The position numbers and the translations under genes were made by a program. Shown here one piece after another: positions 44,066-52,704 of a DNA stretch of 64,000 nucleotides. The notes beneath the pieces are model-generated. The model was not told the DNA's origin and did no database searches. It was given only the letters and a program-made list of their open reading frames with translations. Source of the stretch: Nocardia niigatensis NBRC 100131 (lineage in GTDB: Bacteria > Actinomycetota > Actinomycetes > Mycobacteriales > Mycobacteriaceae). How positions within the stretch are numbered: the first letter of the stretch is position 1; the number at the start of each line of letters is the position of its first letter. The DNA lies in NCBI RefSeq assembly GCF_000308655.1, contig NZ_BAGC01000040.1:248001-312000 (forward strand). Direction: 5' to 3'.

Positions 44066-44872
44066 TCAGGCCAACAGTTTCACCTTCAGCGCGGCCACGT
44101 CCGCGTCCGAGAGCCGCAGGCCCTCGCGCACATAGTCGTCGAAGCTGCCGTAGCTCTTGTTCACCTGATCGAAGGCCGAATCCAGGGCGGAGGCGGTGAC
44201 GCCGTTCATCATGTCGCCGTCCTTGGCGCCCCGGTAGTAGTTCGACAGCAGGTAGTCGTAGTAGACGGTGTCCTTGTCCACGCCCAGGATGGTCAGCAGC
44301 AGGGCCGAGGTCCAGCCGGTCCGGTCCTTGCCCGCGGTGCAGTGGAACAGCACGCCGCCCGGGTGGTAGGCGATGTCGCGCAGCACGTTCGCGAAGCCCT
44401 CGTTCGCGCCGGGCGCGGTGATGAAGGCGCGGTACAGGTCGGTGCCCGCGGACAGGGTCGAGGCCATCACCTGCGGCGGAGCCTGGCCGATGATGTCGTC
44501 GTGATGCTCGGCGGCACCGGCCGGGACCTTGTCCACGCCCATGAACCGCTGCTCGTAGCCAGTGCGCAGATCGTGGATCGAGGCCACGTTCAGCGATGCC
44601 AGCTGGGCCAGGTCGGCGTCGGTGGCCTTGCTGAGGTCGCCGGTGCGGAAGACCAGGCCGCTACGCACGGCATGGCCGTCGGCGGTCCGGTAGCCACCTG
44701 CGTCCCGGGCGTTGAGCACGCCGGTCAGGCCGAGGGCACGGCTGTCGGTGTTCGCGAGCACGCTGCTGGTGGCGACGGGCGGGTCGGCGGCGAAGGCGGT
44801 CGCCACCGATCCGAGGGTCGCGGACAGGGCGAGGGTGACCACCGCGGCGGCTTGGGCAGCACGGGTACGCAA
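44066..44872 (-). CDS. Secreted tyrosine-protein phosphatase
   Basis: A 268-residue dual-specificity-like phosphatase (Y_phosphatase3 type). A Sec signal (AAAVVTLALSATLGSVATAF, cleavage at AFA-AD) is followed by ALGLTGVLNARDAGGYRTAD and the P-loop HCTAGKDRTG with the catalytic cysteine and arginine; then the conserved YYDYLLSNYYR. Relatives include PtpB-like lipid/protein phosphatases. The TTG at 44872 is chosen because GGAAGGAG lies at the right distance and the signal peptide starts correctly; GTG 44911 is the longer alternative. Confidence 0.88.
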   Translation of the reverse strand: MRTRAAQAAAVVTLALSATLGSVATAFAADPPVATSSVLANTDSRALGLTGVLNARDAGGYRTADGHAVRSGLVFRTGDLSKATDADLAQLASLNVASIHDLRTGYEQRFMGVDKVPAGAAEHHDDIIGQAPPQVMASTLSAGTDLYRAFITAPGANEGFANVLRDIAYHPGGVLFHCTAGKDRTGWTSALLLTILGVDKDTVYYDYLLSNYYRGAKDGDMMNGVTASALDSAFDQVNKSYGSFDDYVREGLRLSDADVAALKVKLLA

Positions 44873-44986
44873 GGCGTTTCTCCTTCCGGGGCCGAAAACC
44901 GAATTCGGCACGGCTTTCGCTGACCCCCGGAATTTATTACCTAAGGAAACTATGAGAGCGGCCGGGGTGCCCTCACCGCCGGGAGA

Positions 44987-46009
44987 TCAGGCGTGGGCCG
45001 GAACCTCGAACCGCGACAGCGCCAGCAGACGCGAGATCGCGCGAAGGTACTTCTTGCGGTAGCCGCCGTCGAGCATCTCCTGGGTGAAGATCTGGTCCAG
45101 CTTCGCGCCGGAGACGGTCACCGGGATGCCCGCATCGTACAGGCGGTCGGCGAGCACCACGACGCGCAGCGCGACAGCCTGATCGGTCACCGAGTGCACA
45201 TCCGAGATGTACACGGCCGAGACCTCGTGGATCAGCGCACCGTAACGGGACGGGTGCAGCGTGCTCAGGTGCTTGATCAGCGCGTCGAAATCGTCGAGCG
45301 TGGAACCCGGGGTGTCGGCGGCCTTCTCGGCCAGCAGCTCGAAGGCCGTGGGCTCCGGGGCGGGCGGCAGATCGCGGTGCCGGTAGTCGGGGCCGTCCAC
45401 CCGGACCGCCTCGAACAGCGCGCCCAGCTTCTTGATCTCGCGCAGGAAGTCCTGGGCGGCGAACCGGCCCTCACCCAGCTGACCCGGCAGGGTGTTGGAG
45501 GTGGCCACAATCGAGACACCACGGTCGGTCAGCTCGGTGAGCAGACGCGAGACCAGCATGGTGTCGCCCGGATCGTCGAGCTCGAACTCGTCGATGCACA
45601 GCACACTGTTGCCCGAGAGCCGCTCGACCGCATTGTTGAAGCCCAGCGCGCCGACCAGATTGGTGACCTCGCCGAAGGTGCCGAAGGACTTGGGGCCCGG
45701 CACGCTGTGGAAGATCGAGGCCAGCAGGTGGGTCTTACCCACACCGAAGCCGCCGTCCAGGTACAGGCCGATGCCGTGCACCGGCTTCTTCTTGCCGAAC
45801 AGGCTCTTCTTGTCCGCGGCCTTGCGGAGCTTGGCCACCTGATCCGCGAAAAGCTCGGCCTTCAGCACGGCCGCGGCCTGAGACGGTTCCTTCGGATCCG
45901 GGATGTAGGAACCGAAGCTCACCTCGTCGAAGGTGGGCGGGGGAACCATCTGGGCCACGAGCTGGTCTGCCGGAACCTCCGGGTGGCGATCGACGAGGCG
46001 TTGTTGCAC
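44987..46009 (-). CDS. zapE: Cell division ATPase ZapE (AFG1-like)
   Basis: A 340-residue AFG1/ZapE-type P-loop ATPase: Walker A GGFGVGKTHLLASI, Walker B SVLCIDEFELDDPGD, sensor-like IVATSNTLPGQLGEGRFAAQ and the C-terminal YDAGIPVTVSGAKLDQIF. In bacteria ZapE acts at the division ring; mitochondrial AFG1 aids respiratory-chain quality control. It is divergent from the pyrimidine reductase gene, as Rv2670c is from Rv2671 in M. tuberculosis. GTG 46009 is the start. Confidence 0.92.
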   Translation of the reverse strand: MQQRLVDRHPEVPADQLVAQMVPPPTFDEVSFGSYIPDPKEPSQAAAVLKAELFADQVAKLRKAADKKSLFGKKKPVHGIGLYLDGGFGVGKTHLLASIFHSVPGPKSFGTFGEVTNLVGALGFNNAVERLSGNSVLCIDEFELDDPGDTMLVSRLLTELTDRGVSIVATSNTLPGQLGEGRFAAQDFLREIKKLGALFEAVRVDGPDYRHRDLPPAPEPTAFELLAEKAADTPGSTLDDFDALIKHLSTLHPSRYGALIHEVSAVYISDVHSVTDQAVALRVVVLADRLYDAGIPVTVSGAKLDQIFTQEMLDGGYRKKYLRAISRLLALSRFEVPAHA

Positions 46010-46044
46010 TGCGTCAGCGTAGATGCGTGGTGTGATGGGGCCTT

Positions 46045-46818
46045 ATGCAGCGTATGCCGAATGCGATTCAGCTCACAGATCTCACCCGCGACGACCTGGT
46101 CGAGTTGTACGCGTATCCGATCGAGCCATCCGCGCCGTACGTGCGTGTCAACTTCGTCACCAGCATCGACGGGGCTGTCAGTGTGGACGGGCGATCCGGT
46201 GCGCTGGGCACGCCCGCCGACAAGCGGATCTTCGGGCTGCTGCGGGATCTGGCCGACGTGGTGCTGGTCGGCGCGGGGACCGTGCGCGCGGAGAATTACG
46301 GTGCGGCGCACACCGATTCGGAGCTGCGCAAGCGGCTGCACCGCGAGGGCCTCGGCGGCGACCCGGACGGGACACCGCCGCGCATCGCGGTCGTCACCAG
46401 CACCGCGGCCCTCGATCCGGCGAGCAAGCTGTTCACCGACACCGGGGCGCGGCCGATCATCCTCACCACCACCGCCGCGCCCGACGACCGCAAGAAGCTG
46501 CTCATCGACGCGGGCGCCGAAGTGATCGAAGCCGAGCCCGGCGAAGCCACCGTCACCGCCGTCCGCGCCGCGCTCGAAGGACGCGGACTGCGGCGGGTGC
46601 TGTGCGAAGGCGGCCCCTCGCTGTTCGGCCAATTCCTCACCGCCGGGGCCGTCGACGAGCTGTGCCTGACCGTATCCCCGCAGCTGGTAGGCGGGACCGC
46701 GAGCCGAATCGCGGTGTCCCCCAAGGCCCTGCCCACCCCGATGAACCCCTGCCACCTGCTGATCGACACCGACGGCACGATCCTCACCCGATGGGAACGC
46801 GCGCACACCCGAGGCTGA
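46045..46818 (+). CDS. Pyrimidine reductase family protein (RibD C-terminal-like)
   Basis: A 257-residue RibD-C domain protein: YVRVNFVTSIDGAVSVDGRS at the start, DLADVVLVGAGTVRAENYGA, the NADPH-binding VLCEGGPSLFGQFLTAGAVD and ELCLTVSPQLVGG. It is a homologue of Rv2671, which can reduce dihydrofolate-like substrates weakly and confers resistance when overexpressed; its natural role may be in flavin synthesis. The deaminase half of bifunctional RibD is absent. Starts lie 35 bases from the divergent zapE gene, so the promoters overlap. Confidence 0.9.
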   Translation: MQRMPNAIQLTDLTRDDLVELYAYPIEPSAPYVRVNFVTSIDGAVSVDGRSGALGTPADKRIFGLLRDLADVVLVGAGTVRAENYGAAHTDSELRKRLHREGLGGDPDGTPPRIAVVTSTAALDPASKLFTDTGARPIILTTTAAPDDRKKLLIDAGAEVIEAEPGEATVTAVRAALEGRGLRRVLCEGGPSLFGQFLTAGAVDELCLTVSPQLVGGTASRIAVSPKALPTPMNPCHLLIDTDGTILTRWERAHTRG

Positions 46819-46850
46819 AACCGCGTGCCGGACCTGGCAGGCTGTACCGC

Positions 46851-48416
46851 ATGCGCTGGACTCGGGCCGCTCTGCTGGCGTCGACACTGTCGATATTGGT
46901 GACCACCGCGTGCGGGGCCGGGCCGTCCAACCGGCCCGCCGTCGCCGTGGAACAGCCGCACCAGGCCGGAGCCGCCGCCACCTCCACCGCGCCCGCCGAC
47001 GCCACCCCGCCCGCCCCCGAGGTGCCCAAGGCCGAGCTGGCCTGGAAGGACTGCACCGCACCGACATTGAGCCTGCTGTCGCTCGGCGCGCCGCCGCAGG
47101 GACTGATGCTCGAATGCGCCGAATACACCTCGCAGGTGGACGTCGCCGGAAACGTGGCCGGCAACTTCCGCAATGCGGCGATCCGGGCCCGCTACGACCG
47201 CACCCCCAAGGACGCCGCACCGCTCATCCTGACCTCAGGATCGGATCGGTCCTCGACAGCCACCCTGGCCGGGCTCGCGGCCGGGCCCGCCAGCGCGCTG
47301 CTGGCCGCGCGGCCGATCATCGCGGTCGACCGGCGCGGCATCGGCAGCTCCCAGCCCGTGGCCTGCATGACCGACCCGCAGCGCAAGGCCATCGCCGATC
47401 AGAGCCAATTCACCCGCGGCGCAACCGATGCCGTCGACGCCATGAGCACCGCCGGGCGCGACGCCACCGTGGCCTGCCTGGACTTCCTGGCCCCCGCCCA
47501 GGCCACCTTCGACGCCCCGCACGCCGCCGACGACCTCGAGCAGCTGCGCAAGCAGTTGCAGGTGGACCACATCGCGCTGCTGGGCACCGGAACCGGCGCG
47601 AACGTGGCATTGAACTACGCGCGCAAGTACGGAGAGCACCTCGGCCGGCTGGTCCTCGACTCGCCGCAGGCGGTCGGCACGGACGCGAACGGGCGCGCCG
47701 AACAGCGGGTCAAGGGGCAGGAGGCCGCGCTCACCGCGTTCGGGCAGCGGTGCGCGTCGCTGAACTGCTCGCTCGGCGGCGACCCGCGGACCGCCGTCAT
47801 CGATCTGGTGAACAGGGCCGCGGCCGGACAGCTCGGGGACCTGTCCGCCTCCGTCCTGGTCACCACCCTGAGCGGATTCCTCGGCGACTCCCGGGCCACC
47901 GGCAATCCGCAGATCACCGAATTCGCCGACGCGCTCAGCGCCCTCGGCAAGGGCGACCACGGGCCGATCACCCCGTTCGTGCTGCGCGCCGCCGCGGGCG
48001 TCGCCAGCGACGGTCAATTCGTCAACCGCTGCAGCGACAATCACGAGCCCTCCACCCCAGACAAGGCCAAGTCACTCGAAACCACCTGGGGCACACAGTA
48101 TCCCGTGTTCGGCAAGGTCGCGGCCATCGACCTGATGGCCTGCTCGGCCTGGCCCGCAGCCACCCCCATGACGCTGCCCGACAAGCTCCACCTGCCCGTC
48201 CTCGTACTCGGCGGCAGCGCCGACCCCGTCACCGGCCAGGACGGCCGCCCCACCGTCACCGGCGCGCTCGGCGCGGCCGGGGCGCGCACCTCCACCGTCG
48301 TCTGGCAGGGCTGGGGACACCCGACCTTCACCCACTCCGGCTGTGCCCAGCAGTCCCTCGCCGACTACCTGAAAGACGCCACCCTCCCCGCCGACGGCAC
48401 CGCCTGCCCGGCCTGA
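46851..48416 (+). CDS. TAP-like alpha/beta hydrolase lipoprotein lacking the catalytic serine
   Basis: A 521-residue exported protein, positional homologue of Rv2672. The signal ends in a lipobox-like TTAC (ILVTTACGAG). The alpha/beta hydrolase fold is clear: RPIIAVDRRGIGSSQPVACM, ALLGTGTGANVALNYARKYG, LVLDSPQAVG, and the C-terminal TAP-like LVLGGSADPVTGQDGRPTVT with GWGHPTF. The nucleophile elbow reads GTGTG at residues 245-249, so glycine stands where G-x-S-x-G needs serine, while acid (ADP) and histidine (GHP) remain. It may be inactive or use another residue. It lies between the reductase gene and aftC. Confidence 0.82.
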   Translation: MRWTRAALLASTLSILVTTACGAGPSNRPAVAVEQPHQAGAAATSTAPADATPPAPEVPKAELAWKDCTAPTLSLLSLGAPPQGLMLECAEYTSQVDVAGNVAGNFRNAAIRARYDRTPKDAAPLILTSGSDRSSTATLAGLAAGPASALLAARPIIAVDRRGIGSSQPVACMTDPQRKAIADQSQFTRGATDAVDAMSTAGRDATVACLDFLAPAQATFDAPHAADDLEQLRKQLQVDHIALLGTGTGANVALNYARKYGEHLGRLVLDSPQAVGTDANGRAEQRVKGQEAALTAFGQRCASLNCSLGGDPRTAVIDLVNRAAAGQLGDLSASVLVTTLSGFLGDSRATGNPQITEFADALSALGKGDHGPITPFVLRAAAGVASDGQFVNRCSDNHEPSTPDKAKSLETTWGTQYPVFGKVAAIDLMACSAWPAATPMTLPDKLHLPVLVLGGSADPVTGQDGRPTVTGALGAAGARTSTVVWQGWGHPTFTHSGCAQQSLADYLKDATLPADGTACPA

Positions 48417-48576
48417 CCGGACCCGCCGAGTGACGCCGGTCACCCCGCCCCGGCCGGAGGAGTGTGCTTGACTGGCTGGACCATTCGGGGTCGGCCGGGG
48501 ATTCCTCCGACCGGTGGGTGCGGTGTGTGCCACGCAACCCTAAGGCGGGTCGGCGCATGTGTGACGGCGGGTTTCG

Positions 48577-49887
48577 GTGTACCGTGCCCGAGTGTTCCTT
48601 CGCCAGCTCGAGCCCCGCACTGCTCGCACCACCGCCGAAGTATTCAGCTTCGCCCTGTGGCCCATCGCGATACTCACCGTGCTCAACCGGGTGTTCATCA
48701 AGGCTGTCAACGGGTACATCACCGACGACTTCCGTCCGGTGTACAACGCCTCGCTGGCGTTCCTGAACCATCACGCCATCTACGGCGAGAACTACGACAC
48801 CACCGACCCGCACTACCTGTACCCGCCCGGCGGGACGCTGCTGATCTCGCCGCTGGCGATCATCGACCCCGAGAAGTCGCGCTGGTGCTTCATCCTGGTC
48901 AACGCGCTCGCCATCCTGCTGGCCTGGTACCTGCTGCTGAAGCTGTTCGACTTCACGCTGAACTCGGTGGCCGCGCCGGCCCTGCTGCTGGCCATGTTCA
49001 GCTCGGAGACGGTGACCAACACGCTGGTGTTCACCAACATCAACGGGTGCCTGTTCCTGGCCATGGTCGGGTTCCTGCACCTGGTGCTGAAGCGCAAGGA
49101 CCTGTGGGCGGGTGTGGCGCTGGGATTGACCATCACGGTGAAGGGACCGCTGCTAGCGCCGCTGCTACTGATTCCGCTCGTACGCGGACAGTGGAAGGTG
49201 TTCATCACCGCGCTCGGCATCCCGGTGGCGCTCAACCTGCTCGCCTGGCCGTTGATCGTGGATTACAAGCAGTTCTGGACCGAGACGCTGCCCTACCTGT
49301 CCGCCTCGCGTGACTACTTCAACAGCGCGATCGTCGGCAACGGCGCCTACTACGGTGTCGCCGACTGGCTGGTCTGGACCATCCGGATCGCCATGGCCAC
49401 GATCGTCGCCCTCACCCTGTGGCTGCTCTACCGGTATTACCGCGACGACGAGGTTTTCTTCGTCTGCACCTCCGCCGGCATCATGATCACCACGGTGCTG
49501 CTGCTCGGGCCGCTGGGCCAGATGTACTACTCGATGTTCCTGTTCCCGCTGCTGATGACCGTGGTGTTGCGCAACTCGGTGATGCGCAACTGGCCCGCCT
49601 GGGTCGCGGTGTTCGGGTTCATGTCCTACGACAAGTGGCTCTCCGACCGCTGGCAGCACGTCGGGCGGGTGCTCGAGTACCTGCGCACCACCTTCGGCTG
49701 GACGCTGCTGCTCATCGTCGCGTTCTGCGTCCTCGGCGACCGCTACCTGGCCGCCAAGCGCGAGGGCCGGCTGCAGGTCGGCAAGTCCCTCGACCCCGCC
49801 TGGATGCACCCGGAATGGGCCACCGAGGACACCGAGGACACCGAGGTCGCCGCTCCGGCGCGGACGAAGGCCGGCGCCGCGTACTAG
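48577..49887 (+). CDS. aftC: Alpha-(1->3)-arabinofuranosyltransferase AftC
   Basis: A 436-residue GT87-family membrane glycosyltransferase: an N-terminal helix, the catalytic-loop region NGYITDDFRPVYNASLAFLN with the conserved acidic pair, PHYLYPPGGTLLISPLAIID, and about ten helices. AftC adds alpha-1,3 branches to arabinogalactan and lipoarabinomannan from decaprenyl-phosphoarabinose on the outer face of the membrane. The gene order reductase-hydrolase-aftC-msrB is as in M. tuberculosis Rv2671-Rv2674. GTG 48577 is given; GTG 48592 is possible. The acidic tail (EDTEDTE) is unusual but harmless. Confidence 0.9.
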   Translation: MYRARVFLRQLEPRTARTTAEVFSFALWPIAILTVLNRVFIKAVNGYITDDFRPVYNASLAFLNHHAIYGENYDTTDPHYLYPPGGTLLISPLAIIDPEKSRWCFILVNALAILLAWYLLLKLFDFTLNSVAAPALLLAMFSSETVTNTLVFTNINGCLFLAMVGFLHLVLKRKDLWAGVALGLTITVKGPLLAPLLLIPLVRGQWKVFITALGIPVALNLLAWPLIVDYKQFWTETLPYLSASRDYFNSAIVGNGAYYGVADWLVWTIRIAMATIVALTLWLLYRYYRDDEVFFVCTSAGIMITTVLLLGPLGQMYYSMFLFPLLMTVVLRNSVMRNWPAWVAVFGFMSYDKWLSDRWQHVGRVLEYLRTTFGWTLLLIVAFCVLGDRYLAAKREGRLQVGKSLDPAWMHPEWATEDTEDTEVAAPARTKAGAAY

Positions 49888-49896
49888 CGTGGAACC

Positions 49897-50358
49897 ATGA
49901 GTTCCGAAGGCGACACCTCGACGACCGAGACTGCGGGACTGCCCGCCCCGCGCATCCAGCTGACCCCGCAGGAATGGCGGACCAAGCTGACCCCGGACGA
50001 ATACCGGGTACTGCGCGAAGCGGGCACCGAGCGGGCGTTCACAGGCGAGTACACCGACACCGAGACCGACGGCGTCTACTCCTGCCGGGCCTGCGGAGCC
50101 GAACTGTTCCGCAGCGCCGAGAAATTCCACTCGCACTGCGGCTGGCCGTCGTTTTTCGACCCGGCGCAGTCGGACGCGGTCGTGCTGGTGGAGGACAACT
50201 CGCTGGGCATGCGACGTGTCGAAGTGCTGTGCGCCAACTGCCACAGCCACCTGGGGCACGTGTTCGAGGGCGAGGGTTACCCCACGCCCACGGACAAGCG
50301 CTACTGCATCAACTCGATCTCGCTGCGGCTGCACCCCGCGGCGGACTCCACCAGCTGA
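49897..50358 (+). CDS. msrB: Peptide-methionine (R)-S-oxide reductase
   Basis: A 153-residue MsrB. Zinc site CRACG and CANCH, the substrate region FHSHCGWPSFFDP, HVFEGEGYPTPTDKRYCINS with the catalytic cysteine, ending in ISLRLHP. It reduces the R-sulfoxide of methionine with thioredoxin. It starts 10 bases after aftC. Its stop codon is separated by two bases from the stop of the convergent desaturase gene, and a decayed copy of its last 93-99 bases lies at 51467-51559 on the far side of that gene. Confidence 0.96.
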   Translation: MSSEGDTSTTETAGLPAPRIQLTPQEWRTKLTPDEYRVLREAGTERAFTGEYTDTETDGVYSCRACGAELFRSAEKFHSHCGWPSFFDPAQSDAVVLVEDNSLGMRRVEVLCANCHSHLGHVFEGEGYPTPTDKRYCINSISLRLHPAADSTS

Positions 50359-50360
50359 GC

Positions 50361-51323
50361 TCACCGGACGGTCGCGAGACCCTTCTCGGCCTTGGCCGCT
50401 TCGCGCGCCAGGATGCGGGCCCGTTGTTCCTCGAATCGGATGACGTCCTTCTCGAGCTTCTCGAGGTACATGGCGAGTCCTTCGCGGACCTTCTCGCCGC
50501 GAGCGGTGAAGTCGTTGCGCTCGAACACCTTCCAGGTCCGCAGCACCGGCCAGAGGACCTCGTCGAGATGCTGGCGTAAGTCGTAGATGCCGTGCTTGAC
50601 CATCAACACGCCATTGCGACGCCAGTTCGGCATGCCGTGGCCCGGCATCGTGAAGCTCAGCGCCACCGAGGTGATGGCTTCGATGGCCTGATCCGGTGCG
50701 ACGTCCAGCGCGGCGCCGGTCACATTGCGGTAGAAGATCATGTGCAGGTTCTCGTCCGCGGCGATGCGAGCCAGCAGGCGATCGGCGACCGGATCGTTGC
50801 ACACCCGGCCGGTACTGCGGTGGCTGACGCGAGTGGCGAGTTCCTGGAACGTGACATAGGCGACCTGATCGAGTACCCCGCCGAACCCCTGGGGTGCGTG
50901 CACGCCCCTGGTCATGTGGACCATCCGGTCGTGCTCGAGCGCAACAGGATCGACGCTGCGGGTGACGACCAGATAGTCGCGCATGGCGATGGCGTGGCGG
51001 TTCTCCTCCGCGGTCCATCGCCCCACCCAGGTGCCCCACGCGCCGTCCATCGAGAAGTTCTCCGCGATGATGCGGTGGTAGGAGGGCAGATTGTCCTCGG
51101 TGAGCAGGTTCGTGATCATCGCGACCTTCGCCACTTCCGACAGCCTGGATTGCTCGGGGGCCCAGTCGGTTCCGCCCATCGCGGCGAAGTTGTAGCCGTC
51201 GTCCCATGGCACGTAGTCGTGCGGATTCCAATCCTTCGCCATGGACAGGTGCCGGTCGATATTGCTGCCGACGACCGGTTCCAGCTCGGTCAGCAGCTCG
51301 AGTTGCGTCAAATCTTTCGCCAT
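50361..51323 (-). CDS. Acyl-ACP desaturase (DesA-like, soluble di-iron)
   Basis: A 320-residue ferritin-like desaturase. The four iron-ligand helices are recognisable: NLLTEDNLPSYHR, WTAEENRHAIAMRDYL (E-E-x-x-H), the helix with TFQELATRVSHRSTG, and IAADENLHMIFYRN (D-E-x-x-H). Length fits the M. tuberculosis DesA1/DesA2 proteins involved in mycolate or fatty-acid desaturation. It interrupts the msrB-hemQ neighbourhood and is bounded on both sides by msrB 3' sequence, so it is likely an inserted gene. ATG 51323. Confidence 0.92.
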   Translation of the reverse strand: MAKDLTQLELLTELEPVVGSNIDRHLSMAKDWNPHDYVPWDDGYNFAAMGGTDWAPEQSRLSEVAKVAMITNLLTEDNLPSYHRIIAENFSMDGAWGTWVGRWTAEENRHAIAMRDYLVVTRSVDPVALEHDRMVHMTRGVHAPQGFGGVLDQVAYVTFQELATRVSHRSTGRVCNDPVADRLLARIAADENLHMIFYRNVTGAALDVAPDQAIEAITSVALSFTMPGHGMPNWRRNGVLMVKHGIYDLRQHLDEVLWPVLRTWKVFERNDFTARGEKVREGLAMYLEKLEKDVIRFEEQRARILAREAAKAEKGLATVR

Positions 51324-51466
51324 GCAAAGCCCTCCGATGTCGGTGGAACAAACATGCAGACCAATAGACCACTCAACAGATGAGACCTCGCCGCACCACA
51401 ACAGCAACCGGCCAGGCCATCGTGCACACGATAGTCTGCCGCTCTCACCGGCGGCGAAATATGCGC

Positions 51467-51559
51467 GTGTTCGAGGGCGCGGGATATCCCGCGCCCACGG
51501 ACAGCGCTCCTGCACAACTCGATTTCGCCCCGGCTGCACCCCTCGGACAGCGCAGCTGA
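51467..51559 (+). pseudogene. Decayed duplicate of the msrB 3' end
   Basis: This 93-base stretch parallels the last 99 bases of msrB (50260-50358). Both begin GTGTTCGAGGGCG, share CGCGCCCACGGACA-like sequence in the middle (CGCCCACGGACA), keep AACTCGAT and CGGCTGCACCCC, and end in CAGCTGA. Translation gives VFEGAGYPAPTD, then diverges after two small deletions that remove the catalytic cysteine. Nothing of the upstream msrB part is repeated. Confidence 0.8.
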
Positions 51560-51651
51560 TCGATGCGCAGAAAGACTATGGGGGAGACAGGAATACACGC
51601 ATGCCCCGAATTCTCCGGGCAGGCAATCGGACAACTTCGAGCGAACACGGA

Positions 51652-51684
51652 TCGGGCCCGGCCGCACGATGCGGCCGGGCCCGA
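51652..51684 (-). terminator. Terminator of hemQ
   Basis: A perfect 15-bp inverted repeat (TCGGGCCCGGCCGCA at 51652-51666 and its complement at 51670-51684) with a 3-base loop, 21 bases beyond the minus-strand hemQ stop. Confidence 0.8.
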
Positions 51685-51705
51685 AGAGTTCCGAGATCCG
51701 ATGCC

Positions 51706-52401
51706 CTACGGCAGGGCGGCGATGAGCTGTTCGACCTCGACGCGCGGACCGGTGAAGAACGGAACCTCCTCGCGCACATGGCGGCGCGCCTCGGTGGCAC
51801 GCAGATCGCGCATCAGGTCCACGATGCGGTGCAGCTCGGGGGCCTCGAATGCGAGGATCCACTCGTAGTCGCCCAGGGCGAACGAGGCCACGGTGTTGGC
51901 GCGCACGTCCGGGTAGTCGCGGGCCTCCTTGCCGTGGTCGGCCAGCATTTTGCGGCGCTCCTCGTCGGGCAGCAGGTACCAGTCGTAGGAGCGCACGAAC
52001 GGGTACACGCAGATGTAGTTGCCCGGCTCCTCACCCGCGAGGAAGGCGGGGATGTGGGACTTGTTGAACTCGGCCGGGCGGTGCAGGGCGGCATTGCTCC
52101 AGACCGGGTTCGAGATCTGGCCCAGCTCGGTGGTGCGACGGAAGTCGGCGTAGGCGGCCTGCAGATCCTCGATCCTCTCGGCGTGCCACCAGATCATGAA
52201 GTCGGCGTCGGCGCGCAGGCCGGCCACGTCGTAGATACCGCGCACCACCACGCCGCGCTCCTCGAGCGAGTCGAAGAAGGCGCGCGCCTCCTTGATCACC
52301 GCCTGGCGGTCGTCGCCGAGCACGCCGGGCTCCACCTGGAACACCGAGAACATGAGGTAGCGGATGGTGTCGTTGAGGGCCTTGTAGTCGAGTCGCGCCA
52401 T
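51706..52401 (-). CDS. hemQ: Coproheme decarboxylase (HemQ/ChdC)
   Basis: A 231-residue chlorite-dismutase-like protein: [20 protein letters not shown] at the start, [20 protein letters not shown], the [20 protein letters not shown] segment with the radical tyrosine, and [20 protein letters not shown]. It converts coproheme to haem b with peroxide, the last step of the coproporphyrin-dependent pathway, with hemE and hemY nearby. ATG 52401 (MARLDYKA) is preferred over 52410. In M. tuberculosis hemQ is directly next to hemY (Rv2676c/Rv2677c); here a plus-strand gene separates them. Confidence 0.93.
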   Translation of the reverse strand: MARLDYKALNDTIRYLMFSVFQVEPGVLGDDRQAVIKEARAFFDSLEERGVVVRGIYDVAGLRADADFMIWWHAERIEDLQAAYADFRRTTELGQISNPVWSNAALHRPAEFNKSHIPAFLAGEEPGNYICVYPFVRSYDWYLLPDEERRKMLADHGKEARDYPDVRANTVASFALGDYEWILAFEAPELHRIVDLMRDLRATEARRHVREEVPFFTGPRVEVEQLIAALP

Positions 52402-52704
52402 GGCCTCCATCGTGCCACTGCGCCCGCACCGGCCAGAAGTGGGGCAGGGCGTGATTCAGCTCGCCACGGCGGCCCAGGAGCCGATGAGCCGGCCCGAGCC
52501 GTCATGGCGGGCGTCGCGGATCTCGATGATCGCCGGCCCCGACCGGGCGATGGCCCCGGGGGTCGCCGCTTCGAGTTCCTGGGCATATGTCCAGCGCAAG
52601 TTACAGTGGAGCAAGGGGGTCCATCGGCTCGAGCGCGTTTCCTGAGCCGTGCCGTGCACCCACTCGGTGGGACGAGAATCCGCGACGCAAACGAAAGAGC
52701 ACCA

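Noticed and set aside
46023..47220. Long overlapping frames on both strands around the reductase gene
   Set aside because: They are low-complexity Arg/Ala-rich frames shadowing the reductase and hydrolase genes.
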